A model generated the notes under the pieces. It was not told the origin of the DNA and did not search any database. It was given only the letters and a program-made list of their open reading frames with translations. A stretch of 64,000 nt of DNA, taken from Callipepla californica brunnescens. Its lineage: Eukaryota; Chordata; Aves; Galliformes; Odontophoridae. A program made the position numbers and the translations under genes. The stretch spans positions 2,988,501 through 3,052,500 of the forward strand of contig JALIRH010000027.1 in assembly GCA_023055505.1 (NCBI GenBank), written 5' to 3'. This document shows, in pieces, positions 11,790-60,206 of the stretch; position 1 is the stretch's first letter; the number at the start of each line of letters is the position of its first letter.

Positions 11790-12425
11790 ACAAAACGCAC
11801 AGGGATGGACGTTCAGAAGCGACGGGTGAAACGCGAGGATGCTCACCGCGCTCCGGAGCTGTCCCCGGCGCCTCTGATCTCCTGGAGCAGAACAGCCCCG
11901 GGGTGAGCATCCTGGGTCGGGGCTTTGCTGGGCATCCCAGCAGCGGGGAAGGGGCGATCCCACTCGAGGCAGCGCGGATCGCTCCGGCAAACGAAGCCGG
12001 CACAGCCCGGGGCTCTGCGGCCCCGCTCCCCGCTGCCCGCACACAGCCGGAGCCGGGCACGGCTGATCCCAGGGCGGTGTCCCCGGGGATCAGATTGCAG
12101 CGGGGTTACGGGCAACGAACGAAAAGATTCCCCCCTAAAAGCATCCGCTCAGCACCCGCACGGCACTTCCCAGACACCTCCTCCTTCCTCGCAGGCATTA
12201 AACTTTCTGGCATTTCCATGCAATTCGGGAAACCCCACGAAGCCCTTTGCAGGACCGTGTGTGCCCTCCACCCATCCGTACGGGCACGGGAAGGTCCCCG
12301 GCGCTCCCGCACTCACCGACCCCGCTTCGCTGCTCTCCGGCCCCGGGCTGTTCCCTCCGCGCTGCGCCGGGAGAGCCCGGGAGGAGCGGGCATCACATGG
12401 CGCCGGCGGGGCCAGCCCACCGCCC
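11790..12425 (-). promoter_or_regulatory. CACNG5: CpG island, probable CACNG5 promoter
   Basis: A G+C-rich block dense in CpG, for example about eight CpGs in 11821-11880, contrasts sharply with its surroundings. It lies upstream of CACNG5 in the direction of transcription and contains minus-strand splice donors GTGAGT at 12316-12311 and GTGAGC at 11846-11841. Assignment to CACNG5 is inferred from position and orientation. Divergent plus-strand transcription is also possible. Confidence 0.6.
12317..12420 (-). other. CACNG5: Candidate non-coding first exon of CACNG5 (5' end unknown)
   Basis: On the minus strand this CpG-rich segment ends in GGTCG followed by the strong donor GTGAGT. It contains ATG immediately followed by TGA (12398-12393), and an overlapping second ATG at 12393-12391 whose frame stays open to the donor. 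The transcription start is not defined by sequence; the right-hand limit given is only the edge of the CpG-rich block. Confidence 0.4.
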
Positions 12426-12429
12426 TCCT

Positions 12430-12790
12430 CCGTGCCCCCTTCCCTCCTCCCTCCCTCCCTCCTTCCTCTTCCTCCAGCCATCCCTCCGTCCTTCCCCCCC
12501 CTCTTTCTCCATTCACCCTCCTTCCTTCCCTAAATCACCTTTCCTTCATCCTTTCTTTCTTCTCTCCATCCCTCCTTCCTTCTCTCCATCCCTCCTTCCT
12601 TCTCTCCTTCCCTCCTTCCACCCTTTCACCCTCCCTCCCTGCTTCCTCTTATCCCTCCTTTCCCCAACCCTATCTCCTCTTTCACCTTTTTTCTTGACTC
12701 CCTCTCTTTCCCTCCGTTCACCCCTTTTTTCCCCACTGCATTTTCCCTTTCTCACCCTTTCCCTCCATCCCCTCTCCCTCGTTCCCTGCC
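12430..12790. repeat. Long pyrimidine-rich (C/T) tract with CCTT and CCCT units
   Basis: About 360 bases are almost entirely C and T on the plus strand (G and A on the minus strand), broken by scattered A and G. It contains a perfect-to-near-perfect 20-bp tandem repeat in three copies at 12561-12620. It abuts the CpG island on the upstream side of the inferred CACNG5 start. Lack of stop codons in C/T-only DNA creates long spurious open frames here. Confidence 0.9.
12561..12620. repeat. 20-bp minisatellite, three copies
   Basis: Units at 12561-12580, 12581-12600 and 12601-12620, each starting TCTCTCC. The first two are identical. The third differs by an A-to-T change and a final T-to-A change. 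Confidence 0.9.
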
Positions 12791-14875
12791 CCTGTGCAGG
12801 GATTGGGAGTGCATTGGAGAAAGCCAGCTTGGCAGAACTAGGACCAGGGCAGAGAAAGCCAGGGTTAAAGGAGAGAGAGGGACAAAGGGGCACATGCTGC
12901 AGACCCTGGAAAGCACAGCCAGGCTGAGTGATTCAGCCAAAACACACAGAAAATGAGCCCAGAGCCAGGAACGAGGACATGGCTCTGTCAGGGTGCCCAG
13001 CAGTGGGACACTGCCTGGGGCACAGCAGGAAGGACACGAGGCTTGTGGTGCACAGGTGGCTCCTGCTGGGAGAAGGCAGCTCTTGGATGTCACCTGCAGA
13101 GCACCACAGGGCAACGTGGCACAGCACTGCTTCTGTTCAGAGCTCTGAGGGTCCCTGGAGCGGTCCTGGCTGAGGTCCCCAGCTAGCAAAGCACCAACAG
13201 CTCCAACAGAGTAACTCAAAATAAAGTGAGATATGAGGAGCAGAGGAGGTGCTGGCTGGATAGCTCATCTGAAATCAATGGAGCTGCACGCTCTGGCTTG
13301 TTGAGCTCTGTTTTGATTTACGGCAGTAATAAAAGCTGATGCAGGTGTATAAGTTTTGATTTTTTTTTCCAGCCTGAATCTGGCAAAGCGTAACACAGCC
13401 AACACCTCACAAACAACAGAACCAAACCTGTTTTCCTCCAGAATGGTGAAGTGCTGTGTGAGCTGCTTGGGCACTGGGCAGGGCTGTTTGACTACCACAC
13501 GAAAAAGGCTGCAGTGTGAGCAGCCAGTGACATAATTAACCAGCACAGTGTAAGAGGCCCCCAGCAGCCATGCATATAATCAATTAGAAATACACATTTT
13601 GGGCCTCGGTCTCTTTTTCCCCCTCTGCTTCTATGCAGATGTACTCAAGCTAAACCTCTCAGATGGATTTTCCAGCGCTGTTCATCTCACTGTGTAAGCC
13701 GCACCTGCCAGGACCAGGTGTGAGAGGCACTCAAAAGCAGCACAGCAGAGCTCCCCTACCTGCTCAGCAGCACTTCCCTGAGCAGCTGTGTCCACGCTGA
13801 CTATGAAAAGCAGTGAGGATGAGGAGGAAATCCCTTCTGCAGCAGCAGGCCCAGTCACCTTGCAGCCTTGCAGCATAATCCGTAATGTGGGGCAAGACTC
13901 AGCCAAATGCTGCAGCAACAGATCGGTCATTTGTCTGCTTTTCCTTTCTTATTATTTTAATTTTTGCTTGTTTGACTTTAACACCCTCTGGTGCCATCTC
14001 AGCATTCCTGGAGCAGATTCTCTTTTCCCTGCTTTAGCTGTGCTTTTCACCAGAAGAGCTCAGAGCTCCCTTTGCAGCCCTGTAATCGAGGGGAGCCAGG
14101 TGGGATCTGGCACAGCAGGTGATGGTGTGTCCTTACACCAGAAGAGAAAGCCCTGTGTGTGTGCAAAGCTGCACTTTGCAGTCACTTCTCCTGGCTTGGT
14201 AGCATTGGTCCTAGACAGCTCCTATCTCCTTTTGGCTCTCAGTGCTGAACTGCTGCAGCGATGTCCTCAGGGAACCTTTCTGAGAGCCCTATCCTTTCCA
14301 GCAGAGGTAACCATGAAAGACATCATCCAGCAAATCCCAACATCCTGCCTGACACTGAAAGGCTACAGAGCGATGGGGACCCTCTGGCTTCCCTGCACTC
14401 CCTCCAGTTTGCCAAATTATTCAGCTCTGCCCTGCAGGAGGATGAGGAGGAGCCCCAGGAGCTGCCTGGCACACACTGTGATGCCCAGTGCAGTGATGGG
14501 CAGCAGCCACCAACCAGGGGGTGTCAGCAGCACTTTGGGCACAGGAAGAAAAAAGCTGTAGCAGCCCCAAATTCCAGCATGTGCCCGAGGAAAGAGAGCT
14601 GCTGTATGCAGTGACCAGGCACAGCAGCATCTGGGAAATGCTAGAAATGGAGGCTGCCAAGATGGTCCCCTGTGAGATGTGGTAAGATGCACAGCACCAA
14701 AGGACACCTGCAGCTGTCCTGTCCCTGGGGGTGGGGGGTTCCTGCATGCTGCTCAACACTGCACAGAATTCAAGGCATCAGCTCAGCCCGCGGCACTGGA
14801 GCTGCAGGGGGGAAAGCACGTGGAGGAGTGCGGCCCTATTTTTAGTTCCTCACCCACACGTTGTGAGAAAGCTTA

Positions 14876-14912
14876 AAATATATATAGATAGATAGATTTA
14901 GAAAAATAAATA
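14876..14912. repeat. AT/GATA microsatellite
   Basis: Short TATATA followed by GATAGATAGAT and A-rich sequence. Confidence 0.8.
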
Positions 14913-15369
14913 AAGCAGAGCCTTCGGGAAGACAGCCTCCCAAGGGGCTCTGACTCACAGAGGTGCACGTGCCAATGGAAGTTACACTCTTCATTTAAAA
15001 TAAAACGCCCTCTGTAATCCTGCGGGTCTCGTATGAGCTGATGAGAGCTGAGGCTGTGCCCAGCAGCACAGATATGTGCCCTCCAGTCCCATGGGTGGGG
15101 GTCCGAAGGGTCCTGCAGAGGTCATGCTGGGGGAAGTGGTTTAGAGGGCCCTCATTAAAAGCCTCAGTGCATTGGTATGAAGGGTGATGGCTTTCTGTGT
15201 GGTTTGTATCGTGCTGGGAGTTGTTACTGATCTTTTAATGACGTTAGGGTCAAGCAGGCACAAGAGCACTGAATGAGGTATCCTAGAATGAAAAGGAGCT
15301 GAGCCAAGCTCTCATCACTGCCCTAAGCACTTTCCTCCCTTCTGCAGTGGGGTTGGCAGGGGGTCTTAC

Positions 15370-15560
15370 AGGCCCCTCCATGGCCTTGGGCACCTCCAGG
15401 GATGGGTACCCACAGCTCTGGGCACTACTATGGCCACACCACCCTCTGAGGGGAGAATTTCCTCCTCACGCCCAACCTGGATCTCCCTCTGTTGATTTAA
15501 AGCCATTTCCCTTTGCCCTATCATCACCAGACCGTGTAAAACCATTACAACCATCCCAAA
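15370..15560 (-). mobile_element. CR1 LINE fragment
   Basis: The plus strand reads as the complement of the CR1 3' region: CACCTCCAGGGATGGG, later ACCACCCTCTGAG, GAATTTCCTCCT and CCATTTCCCTTTG. These are the usual landmarks of this avian retrotransposon. The element is 5'-truncated and also lacks its very 3' end. Boundaries are approximate. Confidence 0.85.
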
Positions 15561-16377
15561 CACAAAATATTTGGCTCTGAAGAGTGTCAGAAAAAGGGTC
15601 CCACTCCAGGAAATCGACTCCACGAGCTGCTATTCCACCCCTAACTCCCCTCGTGCTAACAGCAGTGCCTGTGCCAGCTTTGCAGGGACCATACACACAG
15701 CTCTCTTCCCCCAGTTAAGCCTCTCATCAAAGCAGAGCAAACTCTCGCAGCGTAACGATCAGTACTTTTATTCGTACACACCCGCTTTGAAACTACAATT
15801 AATAATTAACAGAAGTGTCTCATGCAAACAGAGATTGAAGATCTTCAGGAACGAGAAAAAAAGATAAAAAAAAAAAAAAGTAAAGATGCTGTATCTCATA
15901 CATCAGTGATGCCCACTACGCTTCCAATGTGGGTTTCCTGATTTCTAGAAAAATCAGAGGCATCTCCCAGTTTTCTGGCAGCATCTTGCAGGAGAAAAAA
16001 ACTAAAAACCTGATGAGAAAATAAATAGTGTTCTCCTCTTTCTAAATACAAAATTGGGGCATTAAAATGACATCTAAAAGTGTGAATGAGCTCAAGGCAG
16101 CAGGACTCCTTGCTTAAAGAAAGGAGAGCACTGAAACAACATGCAATCATTTGAAAGGTTTCAGGTGCGTTCTGTATTGTCATGCAAAACCAAACGTGTA
16201 TTGGGATCACCCCAGATGTGTGTAAAAGAGACAGCACGCCTGAAATTATCTTTCTTACATTCATTTTTTGCATGAGAGAGGAAATGAAAGGCTTTGTGGG
16301 CAACAAGCAGGGATCAGGTTTGTGCTATTGCTGCGAGAACGTTTGTTCCTCCATCAGGTCAGCCAGGCAGCCATGGG

Positions 16378-16497
16378 TGTGGGTTGGGGCTGTGCTGGGC
16401 ATGGTGGGAGTGGGCTGGGGCTGCGGGGAGCAGTGCTGGGGCTGGGAGCAGGCTGGGATCCAGCAAAGCTGCGGGGCACCAGCTGGGATCCAGGCAC
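16378..16497 (+). repeat. G-rich degenerate repeat with GGCTGGGG units
   Basis: Repeated GGGG/GGG runs separated by a few bases (GGTTGGGG, GGGAGTGGG, GGCTGGGG, GCGGGG), followed by two copies of CTGGGATCCAG. It has the spacing expected of a G-quadruplex former on the plus strand. Confidence 0.75.
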
Positions 16498-18367
16498 TGT
16501 GGGCTTCCCCTGGTGCCTTGCTCCAAGACAGCTGCACTCTGGGCCCTGGAAGGATCGAGCCACCCATCACTGCCACCAGCAGCTTTGCTTCCTGGTGACT
16601 GGGAGGAAAATAAACACAGGTGTAACGTTTCCAATAATTTATGGGAAAAGGGTTATAAAACTCAGAGACCTCATTTCCCTCTCTGTTGAGATGTTCCCAC
16701 CACCTACACCTATTGCTTTTAAATTTGGACTGTGGTGTCATGCGCAAGCAACAGAAAAGCACGAGGATATACAACTCAGGAATACACTACAATCTCAAAG
16801 GAATAAAACTGTCTCGGATGGAGCAGCTGCGAAACAAATATCACTCCTCCTGCAGCAGGAGTCAGTATAAACATTGCCAGAAAAGAGCTGTGCTAACGGT
16901 ATTCACCCATTGGGAATCATATCCTACAACAGTCAGCTCTGCCAGGACTTCCACTGACACGGAATCATCACTCAGCACACAGAAATACATCTCAGTGTTT
17001 GCAAAGGAGGGTGCACACCTCCCCCCATGAAGTGAAGGCTGCACTTGGGAATCCAGAAGGAACACATCACATCTGTTTGTATTCTTCTTCAAAAGGATTC
17101 AGTAGAATTACTAAGGTTAAACACCGTGGTATAACCAGCCATACCACGAGAGTCAGATAAGCTGATAGAATAGCAAAAGTGATAATAATACTTACAGAAC
17201 TTCCAGGTTAAATGTGTTCTTAGATATGTGAACTGTGAAGTCCTCACAGCCCTGCAGGACAGTGAGTATCATTACCTCCATGTTACAGAGGAGGTAACTG
17301 AGGCAGGGACTACTTGTACTACTTTGCAGCTCGATTATCTTTGTATGATGATTCTTATTGCCAATGAGATGTTTTATTTAACAAGGAGGACTTCCCCCCT
17401 TCACTAAAAAACATGATTCTCCTACAGCATTCAAGCAGGATTGCATCTGGATGCATTGGTTTAATCAGAGAAGAAATCATGCAAGTGGTACTGAGCAGCC
17501 CTGGCCCTGGACACAACTTTCCTGCTAGGAGACAAGCTCCTCACACTCCTTGTTCACTTCACAAGAGCCCAGCATTAACTTCATCCCTAAAGACAGGATG
17601 GCTTTCAAAGGCTGACAGCATGAATGCACCATTCATTTCTAGAAGAACTTCAGTTTGCCAAAGGAAACCCAATTGTATTTCTGGAAAGAATGAAAGATCA
17701 TGCAATTTCTCCTCTTGACCGGGTCAAGGCTGAGTAGTTTATTCCAGGAGTGTGCTCTGCTTCCCGTGTCTGTGCAATGCCCACTAGCAGTGCTGAGGCT
17801 GGAGGCTGCCCAGGGACCCACAGGCATTCCCCAGGATTTTGTCCAGATAATGAAATATTCATGTAAAGTCTCACTTAATCCCTGCAAACAGCCTGGAATT
17901 ATTACACAGTCTAAAGATCCAACCCTCATCCTCCATGGGAACAGCCTCGCTCCGTTAGGAGGGAAAGAGTGGAGCACTTTTACTACTGAGTACAGGAAAA
18001 AGAAAGGCAGTCATAAAGCCTCAGCTGACAAATATTCTCTAGGAAGCCACAGAGAAGCGTTTTATAAATAACACCTGCATTAAAAAACATGGGAAAGTAC
18101 TTGCTGGTTATTTAATGTTTTATGAGGAATAGCCACAAAATGAGCTGGACCAGCTCTTTGCTGCCAGTGAGAGCACCGTGTCACTGCTCTGCCAGCAGCA
18201 ACCACTTCCAGCTGGACATCCCAGCACAACTTAGCACAACAGAAGCATTCAGGAACATCTCTCGGTTTTCTCTCCTGTCTCTTTCTGGCATGGGGAGCTG
18301 CACCACGTGCTGCTTTTCTGGCTCCACAAACCCATGCTCTGCTCTTTCTCCCCATGATTTCCTTTCC

Positions 18368-18430
18368 ATAGAATCACAGAATCATTTGAGTTGGAAAGGA
18401 CCTTTCAAGGACACCCAGTCCTCTTTTCAG
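18368..18430 (-). mobile_element. CR1 LINE 3'-end fragment
   Basis: It shows ATAGAATCACAGAATCAT followed by TTGGAAAGGACC, the complement of the CR1 3' tail. The element is very short and heavily 5'-truncated. Confidence 0.85.
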
Positions 18431-18827
18431 AAATCACCCTTTCACATTCTTAACACCCACCTGCTGCCTGCTCCTAGCAGATTTACACACCCGAGAGCTC
18501 CATTATTTCCTCAAAATCAGACCCACAATCTGCCCAATCTATTGTCTTCTACAGCATGACACCCAGACACTCCCAAACCACGGCGGGCTAGTAATAATCA
18601 GAAAGACAGAAATAGCCGTGAATGCTGCACTAATCCACATGCTTTATGGCGAACAACATACCGTAATCATTAGGTATACCATACACAAACTGGAAAGTGA
18701 ATGCCCAGACTTGGCTGATAACACATCTGACACCGGATCGCTGAAAAATTTTTACTCCTAAAATATATTAAAACATTTGAGTTCTGTTTATTGAGGCAAC
18801 GACCTGGGAAGCTGTTAGCTGGGTCAG

Positions 18828-19075
18828 CAGCGAGCTTTCGGCGCTGGGTCCATCCACTAAGGGCCCTCCCCAGGGGGTGCTCCAACCTCAGGGCTGTTGG
18901 GGGGCCAAGGGAGCACGGCTGCTCTCACATCTGGAGTGCTGCAAATCCCAGGTGCCAAAGGACGGCTTCGGAAGGCAGCGTCACACAACCGCTGCTGTTC
19001 ACACCCAACCGCGTTCCGCTCGGAAACCGTCCCACGTGCCACCATCCACCCGGCCGCGGACCTGCAGGGCTGCAT
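18828..19075. promoter_or_regulatory. CpG-enriched patch just beyond the probable PRKCA 3' end
   Basis: About seventeen CpGs in roughly 250 bases, including GGCCGCGG and ACGTG. It lies immediately downstream of the likely PRKCA poly(A) site. No exon or ORF is recognised. It could be a minor CpG island, an insulator or the remains of one. Confidence 0.35.
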
Positions 19076-19109
19076 CTTTCTAGCAGAATCTTTGGCACAG
19101 GCTCGATGT

Positions 19110-19115
19110 TTTATT
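19110..19115 (-). terminator. PRKCA: Candidate PRKCA poly(A) signal AATAAA
   Basis: Minus strand reads AATAAAAC about 1.9 kb after the stop codon, at the point where the A-T-rich 3' UTR-like sequence gives way to G+C-rich DNA. The choice among several AATAAA sites is an inference. Confidence 0.4.
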
Positions 19116-19852
19116 GTAATAAAAGATGATTAGAAAGTAGATTCCTCCCCCCCCCCTCTCCCCCGGTTACATATTCTAGTATAAACGTTAAGTCTTTTAT
19201 GGCAGATATCTGACTTTTTGAGTACATGCTGGGAAAACTGTAATCAGTCTGCATGCAGCAACAGAGACATCATGCTTCTGGCATCGTCATGCACATCCGA
19301 CAGACAGAAAGTGCCTATGGCTGCTACCATTAACAAGGCAGAAGGGAAAAAAGGAGAATGCACTGCCTACTGTTTTACATGCTGTAACAAAACCAAAGTA
19401 AGCACAAAAATATTTACTGATATTTGAATTAAGATCTTCTGGTAAGTTGTTAAGAGGAAATATCAAAATCTGTATCTAAGTGAGATAGGAGAGGAGAAGA
19501 TTGCATTAATTACAGTGTTCGTCATCGCAAATAAAATCTATTTCCTTCCCTGTAAGTCGTCAGCAGACATGAAATGAAAGCCTAATTGAGACTTGTATAA
19601 AATCTGCAGGTAGCAATTATTGTTTAAAAGTAGATCTACATTTAAAAAAACAGATGATACCCTAAGCCATTAACAATATCCAAAAACTAGAAAAAAAACA
19701 ACCCGAAACAAGAGCAAGGAAACATTCAGCTGAACCTAAACGATGTTGTTCAGAACAAGTACTTTCACAAATAAAGCACAATCTGTTTTATAAAACTTTT
19801 ATAATACTCTGTACGCTTGATATGATTATGTCAATATAGATCTGCTTGTTAT

Positions 19853-19874
19853 TAACTCTTATTATTAAGAGTTA
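19853..19874 (-). repeat. Perfect 9-bp inverted repeat in the PRKCA 3' UTR
   Basis: Arms TAACTCTTA (19853-19861) and TAAGAGTTA (19866-19874), separated by 4 bases. It would form a short hairpin in the transcript. Confidence 0.85.
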
Positions 19875-20339
19875 TTACTAAACATGCAAAATTCATTGCA
19901 TGAAGCGTGTGTAAAACGTATTAAATTCCATTCTACCAATAAAACAAGTTTTAGGTACTTCGTTCAAGATCGATTCTTGTACAGCCCCAAGTTTTCTGAG
20001 TTAAAACTGATTACCGTAGGACTAAATCTCAGTTCATTTTTGTGAATTGTTCTGGAGAAATCAGGAAGTCACCTGGGACTGTGTTTTCGTTAATTTAGCA
20101 TACACAATACTTCCTTCAGTTCACCGCCCTACACTGCAGACTACAAAAACACACATGTCAATAAGATGTAAGGGATTACAGTTCTGCTTCACGTTCCAGG
20201 TTAACAGATTTCATAGTCAGACATTGGTATTAGTAGAACCAGTCAACGGTGAACTTGAGGAGTGGTGTAAATGAAATTAACTGAACAAACAATGGCACCC
20301 TGGATCACAGAATAATCTCACGGAGATTAAAATTCACAC

Positions 20340-20377
20340 AAATATTATTAAAATTATTACTATTATTATTATTAAAG
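20340..20377. repeat. (ATT)n-rich stretch in the PRKCA 3' UTR
   Basis: Imperfect ATT/TTA repeat visible directly; on the transcript strand it reads as AAT/TAA units. Confidence 0.75.
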
Positions 20378-21031
20378 ACAAAATTTCACCCTCGAGTTTA
20401 TCACATGCTACTTAAGAAAGATCTGGAGATCTGGCCACTGCCGGAGCTTGTTTAAATTCAGTGTTACTTACAGGATTGGTTCACAAAGCCTTGGGCTCTA
20501 ATAGCATTTCATCTTCCCCCTCCCACCCACTCCCAACTCATATTTATTTGTCAGGTTTTGGTAACAACTGCTTTCCACCATGTTCTGCAATGCCTCTCCT
20601 CCCCGGTGTGCTCCAGTCCGACGTGCTGCTCTTCCCATTGCACCCATAGGACCGGGGAGCTCTGGTCCCCTGGAAGGACTAAGTACTGGAGGTGCTTCTC
20701 AGGTCAGGTCTTAGATTATTTGTAACAGCAGCGGAGTGAAAAACGGAGCAAAAGGACAGTGGGGAGCTACAAAACTATAGAATGTACCAGAAATGGGGAA
20801 CTTTAAACGAGTCAGTGGTGACTTCTAGGAGAAATGGGCACCGTACATTAATTTATCTCCCATTAAGACGTTTCGGTAGCAAAGCCAAAATCCTCACTAA
20901 GTGGCCTTTCCCCCATCTTAACACTTTCTAACCCTACAATTTTCAGGCCCAAACGGAATCAAGGCAAAAACCTAAAAATTTTAGGGTTAAGAACCGTTCC
21001 CCGCTGCAGGGTTTGTTCCTGTTCTGCTGTT

Positions 21032-60206
<39,175 letters not shown>

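Larger units (their letters stand above)
4385..12316 (-). other. CACNG5: Probable first intron of CACNG5 (inferred)
   Basis: The exon carrying the start codon opens with an acceptor at 4386-4385, so a non-coding exon must lie upstream (to the right). The best upstream donor is GTGAGT at 12316-12311 in a CpG island, which would give an intron of about 7.9 kb. Within it I see (AAAC)n at 5029-5052, an A run near 5795-5812, a T run near 5922-5937, a short CTGCTC hexamer repeat near 6494-6515, a CpG-dense patch at 7755-7875 and a purine-rich stretch near 6980-7050. No CR1 element and no further exon is recognised. Confidence 0.5.
12791..19080. other. Intergenic region between CACNG5 and PRKCA
   Basis: No exon of a known gene is recognised. 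It contains two CR1 pieces (15370-15560 and 18368-18430), a GATA microsatellite at 14876-14912, a G-rich stretch at 16378-16497 and a CpG-enriched patch at 18828-19075. The open frames up to about 257 codons have no recognisable content. Confidence 0.6.
19110..21031 (-). other. PRKCA: PRKCA 3' UTR (left limit inferred)
   Basis: A-T-rich, repeat-free sequence directly follows the PRKCA stop. It holds an (ATT)n stretch near 20340-20377, a perfect 9-bp stem hairpin at 19853-19874, and a minus-strand AATAAA at 19115-19110. Other minus-strand AATAAA signals occur near 20535, 18790, 17740, 17370 and 15770, so longer transcripts are possible; the mammalian 3' UTR is several kilobases long. Confidence 0.55.

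Noticed and set aside
11845..11885. Possible REST/RE1 site in the CpG island
   Set aside because: Only the GGACAGC half matches on the minus strand. The left half matches at about four of nine positions.
11753..12697. 314-codon plus-strand open frame through the CpG island and pyrimidine tract
   Set aside because: It is low-complexity Pro/Ser/Leu translation of C/T-only DNA, which cannot contain stop codons. There is no domain and no splice context.
12247..12927. 226-codon overlapping open frame in the same tract
   Set aside because: Same cause: a second frame of the pyrimidine tract.
13788..14561. 257-codon plus-strand open frame
   Set aside because: No recognisable domain, unremarkable composition, no exon-like boundaries. 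It lies in intergenic DNA.
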